From: Nitriliruptoraceae bacterium
GTDB taxonomy: Bacteria; Actinomycetota; Nitriliruptoria; Nitriliruptorales; Nitriliruptoraceae
Direction: 5' to 3'
DNA length: 41,332 bases
Assembly: GCA_007121785.1 (NCBI GenBank)
Contig: SKJX01000059.1
Location: 1 to 41,332, forward strand
A program made the position numbers and the translations under genes. Under the pieces are notes generated by a model, which had not been told where the DNA came from, did no database searches, and worked only from the letters and a program-made list of their open reading frames with translations. Positions 15,771-25,181 of the stretch are shown here, one piece after another (within the stretch, counting starts at the first letter, position 1; each line of letters opens with the position of its first letter).

Positions 15771-15863
15771 GTGCGCAACTGGACGTCCATCCTGCTGCTC
15801 GTGCTCCTGGCGGCGATCGTCATCGCGGCCGCGGTCCAGCTCACCCGCGCGGCGGCCCTGTGA
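15771..15863 (+). CDS. Possible 30-residue single-pass membrane microprotein
   Basis: A GTG-started ORF of 30 codons: short polar start (VRNWTS), a 17-residue hydrophobic helix of Ile, Leu, Val and Ala, then QLTRAAAL and TGA. This is a complete transmembrane segment with nothing else. GAGG lies a few bases before the GTG, so spacing is short but usable. It follows the isomerase gene by 71 bases on the same strand and meets the acyltransferase gene head-on 45 bases later. Such tiny membrane proteins are common in bacteria but no family is recognised; chance in GC-rich DNA remains possible. Confidence 0.4.
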   Translation: MRNWTSILLLVLLAAIVIAAAVQLTRAAAL

Positions 15864-15908
15864 GGGTTGCTGCCACCGACCGGCGAGAGCACGGCGATCG
15901 ACGTCGTA

Positions 15909-17237
15909 TCAGAGGAACACCGAGCGGCGGCCCATCAGGTTGCGGTGCACCATCGACTGGATCCGGTCTCGGACCCGATCGGTGAGGTCGAACACCGCCA
16001 TCGGATCGTCGGCGGTGGAGACCGGGTACTCGGCCGTGTGGATCGGCTCGCCGTACTCGATGATCCACCTAGACGGCAGCGGCAGCAGCGCGAACGGCCC
16101 CAGCACGGGCAACGCCAGCGCCTGCGCGACGACGGGGAAGTACGGCAGGCCGAACAGCCTCGCCACCGCCCGTAGGTCGAACAGCAGCGGGTAGATCTCC
16201 TCGCTGCCGACGATCGCGGTGGGGACGATCGGTGCTTGTGCCCGCAACGCCGTGGCGACGAACCCGCCCCGCCCGAACCGTTGCAGCTTGTACCGGTCGC
16301 GCCACGGCTTGCCGAGGCCCTTGTAGCCCTCGGGCCAGACCGCCACCAGCTCGCCGGCCTCCAGGAGCCGATCCGCATCGTCCCCCGAAGCGAGGGTGGC
16401 GCCGGTCTTGCGTGCGAGCGGACCGACCACCGGGGTGCGGAACACTAGGTCCGCCCCGAGCTCGCGGGCGTGCCGACCGGTGGCGTCGAACAGGTCGAGC
16501 CGGGTGATCAACGCATCCACCGGCAGCGTGCCCGCGTGGTTGGCGACCACCAGCCCGGCACCCGACGCCGGGACGTGCTCCGCTCCGTGTGACGCGACCC
16601 GCCAGTAGGAGCGGTGCAGGGGACGCAGCAGTGGCATCATGATCGAGGTGGTCAGGTCCTCGTCGAACCCGAACTCGTCGATCGTGTAGTCGCCGGCGAG
16701 GCGCCGGCGCGCCACCTCCGTCGCCGTCCGCAGGCGATCGACGAGGTGGTCGTCCGCGAACCGGCGTAGCAGCGCGAGGCCGTCGATCGCCCGACCGAAG
16801 CCCCGGTCGGCGAGCTCCTGCTCGGCCCAGGCGAACTCGCGGTCCTCCGACGCCGCCCCCGAACGGTCCCCCGACGACGCTCCCGAACGGTCGCCCGAGG
16901 CGGCCCCCGGACGGTCCCCACCGCCAGCGGGCGCGTGACGCTCGTCGTCGGAGCGCACGGGACGGCCGTCGTCGGAGGGCGCCACCACGCCCTCTGCCCC
17001 CGGCGCCGGCCCGACCGGGTCGTCCCCCGGTCCAGACTCGCCCGGGTCGCTCGGCGGGGCGTGCACCCGGCACCGGTCGCCGACGACCGCGTAGTTGCGG
17101 CAGCGGCGGTCCTGGGTGGTGGCGGCGTCGCACCGGGGACGCGCGGCGTCGCCGACCTCGGTCCGACGCGCATCGCGCGCCGCGCGCTGCTCGGCGATGG
17201 AGATGACCTCGGCGTGTTGATCGGACACGGCGTTCAT
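15909..17237 (-). CDS. Lysophospholipid acyltransferase family protein with N-terminal Cys/His motif
   Basis: A 442-residue PlsC-like acyltransferase. The catalytic core is C-terminal: VVANHAGTLPVDAL gives His234 and Asp241 (the NHx6D form found in this actinobacterial group), and WPEGYKG (301-307) the PEG substrate-binding motif, followed by GGFVATALRAQAPIVPTAIVG and PSRWIIEYGEPI. It would transfer an acyl chain to a glycerolipid acceptor at the membrane, exact substrate unknown. Unusual is the N-terminus: Cys36, Cys46, Cys56 and His59 (C-x9-C-x9-C-x2-H) resemble a small zinc-binding module. A disordered Gly/Asp/Pro linker with three 8-residue GDRSGAxS repeats (107-130) separates it from the core. 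The ATG overlaps the epimerase stop as ATGA (17237-17234), fixing the start and implying coupling. Confidence 0.92.
   Translation of the reverse strand: MNAVSDQHAEVISIAEQRAARDARRTEVGDAARPRCDAATTQDRRCRNYAVVGDRCRVHAPPSDPGESGPGDDPVGPAPGAEGVVAPSDDGRPVRSDDERHAPAGGGDRPGAASGDRSGASSGDRSGAASEDREFAWAEQELADRGFGRAIDGLALLRRFADDHLVDRLRTATEVARRRLAGDYTIDEFGFDEDLTTSIMMPLLRPLHRSYWRVASHGAEHVPASGAGLVVANHAGTLPVDALITRLDLFDATGRHARELGADLVFRTPVVGPLARKTGATLASGDDADRLLEAGELVAVWPEGYKGLGKPWRDRYKLQRFGRGGFVATALRAQAPIVPTAIVGSEEIYPLLFDLRAVARLFGLPYFPVVAQALALPVLGPFALLPLPSRWIIEYGEPIHTAEYPVSTADDPMAVFDLTDRVRDRIQSMVHRNLMGRRSVFL
16848..16919 (-). repeat. Three 24-bp tandem repeats inside the acyltransferase linker
   Basis: The repeats encode GDRPGAAS, GDRSGASS and GDRSGAAS in frame (residues 107-130). 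They make a disordered spacer that could vary in length between strains by unequal recombination. Confidence 0.7.
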
Positions 17238-18244
17238 CTCCCCGTCGCGTCGGCGACGACCCGCTGCACCGTCGGGCCGACACGGCCGCGGAGCCGACGA
17301 CGTGTCACGAAGTCCTCGAACGCGGCCCGAGTGCTGTAGGTCGGGTGGAACCCGAGCTGCTGGTGCATCCGCTCGAGGTCGACGACGCGGCCGTACCGCA
17401 GGAACCGCAGCTGATCGGCCGGGATGTCGACGCGCCGGGTCCGCCGAGCCGACCTCGCGGCGGCCGAGACCAACGGCGCCGGGATGGGTGCCGGCACCCG
17501 CCCCGCGAGGCGGATGCACTGCGAGAGGTACAGCACACCGTCGCCGGCCACGTTGAACACGCCCGGATGTGACGCGGTGGCGGTCCGCGCGAGGATCTCG
17601 GCCGCGTCGTGTTCGTGGCAGAACTGCAACCGCGGGTCGAACCCGAGCACCATCGGGACCGCCGGGAGGCTGAACAACGACAGGAACGTGCTGTCGACCT
17701 GTGCGCCGAGCAGGTTCGCGAACCGCAGGATCGTGACCTCGAGGTCGTCGCGCTGCCGGTCCACGGCACGCAGGTAGGTCTCGACCTCGATGGCGTCCTT
17801 GCCGAAGCCCTGGCCGGGCGGGGTCCGTGGCGCGGTGTCCTCCCGGAAGCTGACCGGGTCGGTGTGCTCCGAGCCGTAGACCGCCGTCGTGGACTTGAGC
17901 ACGATGCGTCGCAGCGTCGGCGCGCGCTGGCAGGCGGCGAACAACTGCATCGCACCGATGACGTTGTGCTCCTTCATCCGTGCGCGGCCACCCGAGGCCC
18001 CGGGAGCGGTCGTCGTCGACAGGTGCAGCACCGTGTCGATGCGCTCCTCGTCGAGGACGTGCCCGATGACGGGGTTGCGCAGGTCGGCCCGCACGAAGCG
18101 GGTCGACGCCAGCGGCTGGGGCGGCTCCCGCACGTCGACGCCGACCAGGCGCTCGACGTCGCCGCGCTGTTCGAGCGCCCGTACGACGAGGGCTTGAAGC
18201 TGCCCGGCGATCCCGGTGATCAGGATGCGACGGCCGTCGGCCAC
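17234..18244 (-). CDS. NAD-dependent epimerase/dehydratase (extended SDR)
   Basis: A 336-residue extended short-chain dehydrogenase/reductase. It starts with a Rossmann motif, ILITGIAGQLQALVVRAL (TGxxGxxG form), then VDVREP, VRADLRNP, LHLSTTTAPG, LKSTTAVYGSEHTD with the active-site Thr/Ser, and a region in place of YxxxK: FGKDAIEVETYLRAV, which keeps Lys but lacks the usual Tyr, a recurrent feature of atypical SDRs of this kind. Substrate is not known. It is coupled by ATGA to a lysophospholipid acyltransferase. In many Actinobacteria this pair follows an excisionase-type HTH gene and the bS22 (AURKAIP1/COX24) gene; here only a broken HTH remnant sits upstream and I see no bS22 ORF. Confidence 0.87.
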   Translation of the reverse strand: MADGRRILITGIAGQLQALVVRALEQRGDVERLVGVDVREPPQPLASTRFVRADLRNPVIGHVLDEERIDTVLHLSTTTAPGASGGRARMKEHNVIGAMQLFAACQRAPTLRRIVLKSTTAVYGSEHTDPVSFREDTAPRTPPGQGFGKDAIEVETYLRAVDRQRDDLEVTILRFANLLGAQVDSTFLSLFSLPAVPMVLGFDPRLQFCHEHDAAEILARTATASHPGVFNVAGDGVLYLSQCIRLAGRVPAPIPAPLVSAAARSARRTRRVDIPADQLRFLRYGRVVDLERMHQQLGFHPTYSTRAAFEDFVTRRRLRGRVGPTVQRVVADATGR

Positions 18245-18312
18245 GACCTCGCCCTCTCGTCAGCATCGGCGTCAGCGGACCGGCGACGCCGGTCTCCCGC
18301 AGTGAAGCGGTC

Positions 18313-18441
18313 CTAGCGCCGACACGCGAACGCGGCCCGGACGACCGGCACGTCACTTTGACGCACCAGGCGGTAGACGGTCAGCTTGGACACGCGGAAC
18401 TGCCCGGCCACCTCAGCGGCGGCCAGAAGGTCCTCGCCCAC
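18313..18441 (-). pseudogene. Truncated excisionase/BldC-type HTH gene
   Basis: A 42-codon reading frame contains LLAAAEVAGQFRVSKLTVYRLVRQSDVPVVR, a good match to the MerR-like HTH of actinobacterial excisionase-family regulators (normally ...EVA-RVSKMTVYRLVHSGELPAVRVGRSFRV...). After VVR the usual GRSFRV wing is lost: the frame goes AAFACRR and stops, whereas the neighbouring frame reads GPRSRV, as if a one-base change had shifted the frame. The GTG at 18441 is only a guess for the start. It lies just upstream of the epimerase gene, the position where the intact HTH gene is found in related genomes. Probably non-functional; alternatively a mini-protein with a half HTH. Confidence 0.55.
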
Positions 18442-18604
18442 CGTTGCGCTCCACCGACGCGTCCAGCGTGCCCGCCCCTGGGCACGGGTCAGCGGTCGCC
18501 GGCGCCGATCAGGGTGCGCTCCTGCGGCGCGGTCGCCGCCTGCGGCGGCCGGCATGGTGTGGGGTCGTCCGCTCCCACGACGGACGCCGTCGACGCCGAC
18601 GCGC

Positions 18605-18850
18605 GCCATCGATCACGGCCCGCAGCTCCGCGGCGATCTCGGTCAGCGACGTCGCGGTCCCCTGGGTGCTCGCGGCCGCTTCCGAGAGGATGCGGGCGGC
18701 GTCGGCCACGCTGGTGACGTTCTCCGCGATCTGCGACGAGCCCTACGCCGCCTCGTTGATGCTCCGGGCGATCTCGTCGGTGGTGGAGCGCTGCTCCTCG
18801 GCGGTCGCCGTCATCTGGGTCGACACCGCGGCGGCTGTGGGGGTCCACAC
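18605..18850 (-). pseudogene. Remnant of a methyl-accepting chemotaxis protein signalling tip
   Basis: In one minus-strand frame the sequence reads STQMTATAEEQRSTTDEI then ARSINEAA, an in-frame TAG (18745-18743), then GSSQIAENVTSVADAA and TSLTEIAAELRAVIDG. This is the second half of an MCP cytoplasmic hairpin (compare ...ATAEEQSAATEEIARNVxxxA...SxxxAxxL..L...). No start, membrane segment or first helix is present upstream and the helix runs into Arg-rich non-family sequence. It is thus a fragment with at least one nonsense change. The remainder of 18442-18920 shows no gene. Confidence 0.6.
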
Positions 18851-18920
18851 CGAGCCGGACGCTGGGCGCACCCGCCCGATCGGCCGCTGACCGGACCGGC
18901 GGGCGGCACCGCGTGGTCGA

Positions 18921-20105
18921 TCAGCTGCGGATGCCGTGGATCGGGAACAGCGACCGGCGGAGCTCGAGCACCGCCTCGCGGGCGGTCCGGTCCGCCTGCT
19001 GCTGCATCGCCTCCGAGACCCGAACCGGGTCGTCGGTGAACCCCGGCGGTGGGGTGATGCCGGTGCGCTCGAACGCCACCTCACGCCAGTCGATCGGGGT
19101 GTCGACCGGCAACGAGCGTCCGGTCATCTCCGCGAACGCCAGCGTCCAGGCACGCGGCACGACCTGCACGAGCTGGTAGCCGCCTCCGCCGGTCGCGATC
19201 CAGCGTCCGTCGCTGACCTCGTGGGCCAGGCGGTGGAGCCGAGCGTAGGCAGCCGCCATGTCGTCGACGGTGAGCGCGAGGTGGGCCAGGGGATCCGTCG
19301 CGTGCGTGTCGCAGCCGAGCTGGGTGACCAGCACGTCCGGGGCGAACGCCCGGACCAGCGGCTCCACCACCGCGTCGAAGGTCTCGAGCCAGACCCCACC
19401 GGTCGTCCCGGGAGCCATCGGCACGTTCGCCGCGCTCCCCCGGGCACGGTCACCACCGATGTCGTCGACGTCGCCCGTCCCGGGGAACAGGTAGCGGCCC
19501 GATTCGTGCAGCGAGATGGTCAGCACCCGCGGATCGTCGGCGAACATCACCTCGACCCCATCCCCGTGGTGGACGTCGACGTCCACGTAGGCGACACGCT
19601 CGACCCCGTGTTCGAGGAGCCAGTCGATCGCGACGGCCGGGTCGTTGTACACGCAGAAGCCTGCGGCCCGTCCGGGCATCGCGTGGTGGAGGCCACCGGC
19701 CGGGTTGAACGCGTGATCGGCCCGGCCCTCGAGGACCTGCCGGGCCGCTTCGATGCTGCCGGAGCAGACCAGCATCGACGCTGCGTGCATCCCGGGGAAC
19801 GCCGGCGTGTCGCCGGGCCCGAGGCCGTACATCGCCTCCGCGGTGGCGGTCGGGTCCTCCGAGAGCCGCTTGACCGTGTCGACGAAGTCGTCGCGGTGCA
19901 AGCGGAGCAGCTCGGCCTCGGACATCGCGGCGGGCCGGACCTCGTCCACGCCGTAGCCGAGCTGGCCGACCCGCCGGATCAGATCGATCGTGAGCTCCAC
20001 GCGGACGGGTGCGAGGGGATGCCCTTCACCGAGGTCGTAGCTGGCGACGCCCTCGTCCCACACGAGCGCGACACGACCGACGGCGGACGGACCCTCTCCT
20101 GCCAC
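18921..20105 (-). CDS. acuC: AcuC-like class I/II deacetylase
   Basis: A 394-residue member of the arginase/histone-deacetylase fold, closest in pattern to AcuC, which deacetylates acetyl-CoA synthetase in Bacillus. Active-site elements: GLHHAMPGRAAGFCVYND (His140-His141), VAYVDVDVHHGDG with zinc ligands Asp177 and His179, LHESGRYLFPGTG, the third zinc ligand Asp266 in QLGCDTHATDPL, and the GGGGYQ tyrosine near 313. Start is GTG 20105, supported by GAGGAG about seven bases upstream. It has no acuA or acs gene beside it here, so the in vivo substrate is open; acetyl-lysine metabolism is the best guess. It lies downstream (in its own direction) of the MacAB-like operon on the same strand. Confidence 0.93.
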   Translation of the reverse strand: MAGEGPSAVGRVALVWDEGVASYDLGEGHPLAPVRVELTIDLIRRVGQLGYGVDEVRPAAMSEAELLRLHRDDFVDTVKRLSEDPTATAEAMYGLGPGDTPAFPGMHAASMLVCSGSIEAARQVLEGRADHAFNPAGGLHHAMPGRAAGFCVYNDPAVAIDWLLEHGVERVAYVDVDVHHGDGVEVMFADDPRVLTISLHESGRYLFPGTGDVDDIGGDRARGSAANVPMAPGTTGGVWLETFDAVVEPLVRAFAPDVLVTQLGCDTHATDPLAHLALTVDDMAAAYARLHRLAHEVSDGRWIATGGGGYQLVQVVPRAWTLAFAEMTGRSLPVDTPIDWREVAFERTGITPPPGFTDDPVRVSEAMQQQADRTAREAVLELRRSLFPIHGIRS

Positions 20106-20170
20106 CCACGCTCCTCAACGATGGCTGCGGGCAGCGTAGCGACGCATCCGTGCCCGCCCCGATCCGATGG

Positions 20171-21363
20171 TCAGTCACGCCGCAGCGCCTCCACCGGGTC
20201 GAGCTGCCCGGCCCGGCGCGCCGGCAGCACCCCGAAGATGATGCCGACCGCGACCGACGTGCCCAGCGCCAGCGCGATCGACCACCAGGTGACCTCCGCC
20301 GGCACCGGCGCGAACTCGGCGACCAGCGCCGCTCCGCCGATACCCAGCCCCAACCCGATGACCCCCCCGAGCACCGTGAGGGCGACCGCCTCGAGGAGGA
20401 ACTGGACGGTGATGTCGCGGGTGCGTGCCCCGAGGGCCTTGCGGAGCCCGATCTCGCGGGTGCGTTCGCTCACCGACACCAGCATGATGTTGGACACCCC
20501 GACGCCACCGACGAGCAGCGAGATCCCGGCGATCGCACCGAGCACCGTGGTGAGGATTGACAGGATGTCGCCCACCACACCGATGATCTCGTCCTGGCTG
20601 ACGACGCTGAACTCGTCCTCGTCGAGCCGCTCGCCGAGCACCCGCTCGGTCGTGCTGCGGTCGACCTCGATCGTCTCGGTGGAGCTCGCACGCACGAAGA
20701 TCGAGTCGATGCGGTCGGTGCCGAACAGCCGCTGCCCGGTCGTGACCGGGACCAGGACCGTCCGATCCTGGTCCGGACCGAACGGGCTGGCCTCACCACC
20801 GATGCGGGTGAGGACCCCCACGACCCGGAACTGGATCCCCCCGATGCTGAACTGGCGACCGATCGGGTCCTGCCCGGCGAAGAGCTCCTCGGCGGTGGTC
20901 GCTCCCAGTACCGCCGTCCGGCGGGAGGTCACCACGTCCGACTCGGTGAAGGGCTGGCCGCGGCCCAGCTCACGATCCAGCACGCTGGTGTAGCCGGCCG
21001 TGACGGCCTGCACGGTGGCGTTGAACCGCTGGCCATCGGCCTGCAACGACTCCGCTCCGACAGCCGAACCGGCGACCCGCGGCTGCTCACCCGGCAGCTG
21101 GCGGTCGATGCGCTCGATGTCGTCGGCGATGAAGCGGCTGCGGGACGGGCCGGATCCGAAGTCGCCGTCCCCCGGCAGGACGAACAGCAGGTTGGACCCG
21201 AGCCCCTCGATCGCCCCGGTGATCTCCGTTCGGGCACCTTGGCCGATCGAGACGAGCAGCACCACCGACATCACGCCGATGAGCACACCCAGGGTGGTCA
21301 GCGCCGAACGCAGGCGGTTGGACAACAACGCCTGGAGCGCGACCCGGATGGCTTCGCGTGCGC

Positions 21364-21367
<4 letters not shown>
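20171..21367 (-). CDS. MacB-like ABC transporter permease (FtsX/MacB fold)
   Basis: A 398-residue permease of the MacB/LolCE type. One N-terminal helix (SALTTLGVLIGVMSVVLLVS, about 22-41) is followed by a large extracytoplasmic MacB_PCD domain (about 45-250) and three C-terminal helices: ILTTVLGAIAGISLLVGGVG, LEAVALTVLGGVIGLGLGIG and WWSIALALGTSVAVGIIFG, with ERTREIGLRKALGARTRDI as the coupling loop between them. GTG start overlaps the ATPase stop as GTGA. With its ATPase and the lipoprotein adaptor it forms a mechanotransmission-type pump; family members export peptides, lipids or drugs. In a monoderm-like actinobacterium no TolC would be needed. Substrate unknown. Confidence 0.95.
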
Positions 21368-22055
<688 letters not shown>

Positions 22056-22059
<4 letters not shown>

Positions 22060-23699
22060 CAGCCGGCCCCGACGCGATCCCGCGGCCCCACGGTCGACCG
22101 TGCCGCCGCCTCGTCGTCCACGTCCGCCGTCTCGCGGAGATCCACCTCGTCCCCGTCGGAGACCAGCTCGACCCCGGTCGTGATGACGGTCTCCCCCCGC
22201 TCGACCGCCCCGTCGATCGCCGCGTCCTGGTCCCCGATCGCGAGCAGCTCGACCGGGACCTCCTCCGCGATGCCGTCACGCACGACGTAGACCACCTCGC
22301 GGTCGCCACGTCGCAGCAGCGCCGAGGTGGGCACGGCCAGGTCCGCGTCGATGCGGGCCACCTCGATCTCCACCGCCGCGGTCAGCCCGACCCGCAGCTC
22401 GACGTCGTCGGGGACGTCGGTGAGCGCCACCGTGACCGGGTACCGGGCACCCCCGGCCGGGTCCCGTACCGGCTCGATCGCGACGCGCTCGACCCGGCCA
22501 CCCAGCTCCTGCCCAGCGAAGGCGTCGACGAGTACCTCCACGGGTTGGCCGGTCGTCACCTCGACGATGTCGAGCTCGTCGACCTCGACCCGCGCCGTGA
22601 AGCTCGAGAGGTCGTACACGGTGGCCAGGACCTGACCGGCACCGAGCTGGGAGCCCACGGTCAGCGGCCGGTCGTCCCCACCCTCCGCGGCGCCGCCGGA
22701 CGACCCGAGCTCACCGAGCTCACCGAGGTCCGGCACGTCGCCGGCGAGGCCTCCCAGGTCGCCGAGACCGTCGAGGTCGCCGAGGCCGTCGAGGTCGCCC
22801 CCGCCTGCCGGCGGACCCGGGCCACCCCGGTCGCGCTCGAGTTGCACGACCCCATCGATCGGCGCCACCACGGTCAGCTCATCCAACCGCGCCTCGGTCG
22901 CTTCCAGGGCGGCCTGTGCCTGGCCGACCTGCGCTTCCACCGCGGCGGCCTGCGCCGCCTCGGTCGCCTCGGTCTGGGCAGCGAGCTGCGACTCCACCTC
23001 CTCGAGCTCCCCGGACGCCTCCCGGAACGAGCTCCGCGTCGCCGCGAGCTGGCCACGGGCGTCGTGCACGGCGCGCTGGGCGTCCTCGAGCTGTTCGATC
23101 GCGGCGGAGCCGTCCGGGCCCTCCGGCAGCTCGTCGGGATCGAGCCCATCGACGACCTCGAGGACGTCGCCGTCCTCCAGCGCGTCGAGTACCTCGTCGC
23201 GCAGGTCGTCCGCGGCGTCGGTCACCTCCGTGAGGCCGATCACGGCCGAGCCCAGGGCGGACTCGGCCGCGGCGACCTGCGCGTCGAGCGCACCGATCAG
23301 CCCCGGCAGGACCGTGTCGACCTGTCCGCGCAGGGAGCCGACGACCGGCGCGAGATCGAGCCCGGCACCCGCCGCGCCCTCACCCGCAGCGCGAGCGGCC
23401 GCGACGGCCTCCTCGGCCTGCTCGATCTGCTCATCGAGCTCGTCCGATGACAGCCGCACGAGCAGGTCGCCCTCCTCGACGCGGTCACCGTCTGCGACGG
23501 CGAGCTCCACCACCTCACCGCTGACCGTGGTCGTGACCGCAGCCCGTGCCGCCGGCGCGAGCTCGGCGGGCGCCGCCACCGTCTGGACGACCTCCGCCTC
23601 GCGGACCTCGGCCGTGCCGAGCTGCGGCTCATCCTCGCCGGTGCAGGCCGTGAGCACCACGCCGAACACGAGCGGCAACAGGATCCGGTTGACGGGCAC
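22056..23699 (-). CDS. MacA/HlyD-like efflux adaptor lipoprotein
   Basis: A 547-residue adaptor. A lipoprotein signal ends in VVLTACTG (lipobox LTAC, Cys19), so it is anchored outside the membrane. Two half lipoyl/barrel-sandwich motifs (VSGEVVELAVADGDRVEEGDLLVRL and LTVVAPIDGVVQLERD) flank an extended helical hairpin of about 230 residues rich in Ala, Glu and Leu. Then come a beta-barrel domain and a membrane-proximal domain ending near AVERGETVITTGVELV. An insertion after the second lipoyl strand (about 330-375) is a Gly/Asp/Leu repeat (GDLDGLGDLDGLGDLGGL). Start GTG 23699 has GAGG five bases before it; an in-frame TTG five codons upstream is possible. It heads a coupled operon with the ATPase and permease. 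Function: docking substrate to a MacB-like pump, inferred. Confidence 0.92.
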
Positions 23700-23787
23700 G
23701 ACGACCTCGACCAACGAGCGACGGGGACACGAGGGTACGGCGCCACCCGCACGTGCAGATCGGCACCACGCCGCCGACGTCCCGGCG

Positions 23788-24603
23788 TCAGCGACCGCCG
23801 GCCGCCAGCTCCTCGCCACGCAGCTTGGCGGCCTCGATCGCGTCGAGGAACGCCGCCCGGACACGGGCGCTCTCGAGCTCGCGGATCGCGGAGATCGTGG
23901 TCCCACCAGGGGAGGTCACCATCTCGCGCAGCTGGACGGGGTGAGTGCCGCTCTCACGGAGCATCTTGGCGCTACCGACCATCGTCTGCACGATCAGCTC
24001 GGTGGACACGTCCCGCGGCAGGCCGAGCAGGATCCCGGCGTCGATCATCGCCTCAGCGAGCAGGAAGAAGTAGGCCGGCCCCGACCCCGACAGGGCCGTG
24101 ACGGCGTTGAGGTGCTCCTCGCCCATGCGGATCACGCTGCCGACGTGGCTGAGGATCGCCTCGGCCAGCTCGAGGTCGGCATCCTTCGCGTGGGTCCCGG
24201 CCGACACCACCGACATGGCGGCATCCACCTGCACCGGCGTGTTGGTCATCACCCGCACGACGGGGACCTCGCCGGGGATCGCGTCCTGGATCGCGGCGGT
24301 CGTGGTGCCCGCCGCGACGGAGATCACGGTCTGGTCGGGGTTGAAGGCATCGCCGAGTTCGCCGACCACGTGGAGCAGCACCTGCGGCTTCAAGGCGATC
24401 AGGACCACGTCCGCCGCTTCGATCGCCGCACGGTTGTCCAGGGTCGCCTTGACCCCGTGCTCGCGCTCGAGCTCCTCGCGCCGGTGCTCGAGCCGCGTCG
24501 TGCAGATGACCTGGTGCGGCTCCACCCACCCGGAGCGCAGCAGGCCCCGCAGCAGCGCCTCACCGATGCGCCCGGTGCCGATGATGGCCAGCGTGCCGTT
24601 CAG
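23788..24603 (-). CDS. proC: Pyrroline-5-carboxylate reductase ProC (CTG start)
   Basis: A 271-residue ProC, which reduces pyrroline-5-carboxylate to proline with NAD(P)H. The Rossmann motif AIIGTGRIGEALLRG is at residues 6-20; further landmarks are DVVLIALKPQVL, VISVAAGTTTAAI, RVMTNTPVQV, ALSGSGPAYFFLLAEAM (the catalytic/dimer signature) and REMVTSPGGTTISAI. The start is notable: no ATG, GTG or TTG lies before the Rossmann motif, while CTG at 24603 has GAGGAGG five bases upstream. The next conventional start, GTG at 24525, would delete the nucleotide-binding motif. I therefore take CTG as the start. Biosynthesis gene; it lies 30 bases after the YbjN-like gene. Confidence 0.93.
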   Translation of the reverse strand: MNGTLAIIGTGRIGEALLRGLLRSGWVEPHQVICTTRLEHRREELEREHGVKATLDNRAAIEAADVVLIALKPQVLLHVVGELGDAFNPDQTVISVAAGTTTAAIQDAIPGEVPVVRVMTNTPVQVDAAMSVVSAGTHAKDADLELAEAILSHVGSVIRMGEEHLNAVTALSGSGPAYFFLLAEAMIDAGILLGLPRDVSTELIVQTMVGSAKMLRESGTHPVQLREMVTSPGGTTISAIRELESARVRAAFLDAIEAAKLRGEELAAGGR

Positions 24604-24633
24604 GGGGTCCTCCTCGTGCGTGTGCCGCCGATG

Positions 24634-25152
24634 CTACGGCCGCGCACGGTCGGCCGCCTTCGCGGCGTCGATCCCGTCGGACGGCGTGGTGTCCCCGACC
24701 GGGTTCGGGGGGAGACCCGCACGCTCGCGCCAGCGCTGCTCGGCCGCCAGGTACCCGGCGAACCCGGTGCGCAGCACCTGGTTGAAGGTCTCGTCGGCGA
24801 GGCCCAGCACGGCACCGAGCAGCTCGTCGATGCCGCGCTCGTCCAGGGCGGCGTAGGCAACGGCACCCGTGATGATGACGTCGCCCTCGTCATCGAGCGC
24901 GAAGTGGACCGGTCCCGGGCGCTGGTTGCGTTGCAGGAGGATGCGGTAGACGGCCTCGTGCCCCTCGTCGAGCGCGCCGGTGAACAGGGAGGTCACCTTG
25001 AGGGTCCGGTCTCCCAGTTCGAACAGGACCGGGATCGTGCGCTTCCACTCGCCGCTGAGCGTCGTCATGAGGCGTCGCTCGTTCACCGGCGTCACCTCGA
25101 GCTCGGCTCCGGCCAACGCCGCCCGTAGCCGGTCGGCGACCTGCTCACGCAT
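24634..25152 (-). CDS. YbjN domain-containing protein
   Basis: A 172-residue protein of the YbjN family (PF10722), a type-III-secretion-chaperone-like fold in Actinobacteria. Landmarks: LSGEWKRTIPVLFELGDRTL, VTSLFTGALDEGHEAVYRILLQRN, PVHFALDDEGDVIITGAV, and GIDELLGAVLGLADETFNQVLR. Such proteins often sit near mshA in Actinobacteria; here mshA is about 8 kb away. Start ATG 25152 has GGAGG six bases before it. Function unknown; suggested partner of other proteins. proC follows 30 bases later and may share the transcript. Confidence 0.9.
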   Translation of the reverse strand: MREQVADRLRAALAGAELEVTPVNERRLMTTLSGEWKRTIPVLFELGDRTLKVTSLFTGALDEGHEAVYRILLQRNQRPGPVHFALDDEGDVIITGAVAYAALDERGIDELLGAVLGLADETFNQVLRTGFAGYLAAEQRWRERAGLPPNPVGDTTPSDGIDAAKAADRARP

Positions 25153-25181
25153 GCTCGACCTCCGTCGCGTCGGCACCCACG

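Noticed and set aside
17238-18356. N-terminal extension of the acyltransferase frame across the epimerase gene
   Set aside because: The extension is Arg/Ala/Gly-rich noise over the real epimerase frame; the acyltransferase ATG overlaps the epimerase stop by ATGA.
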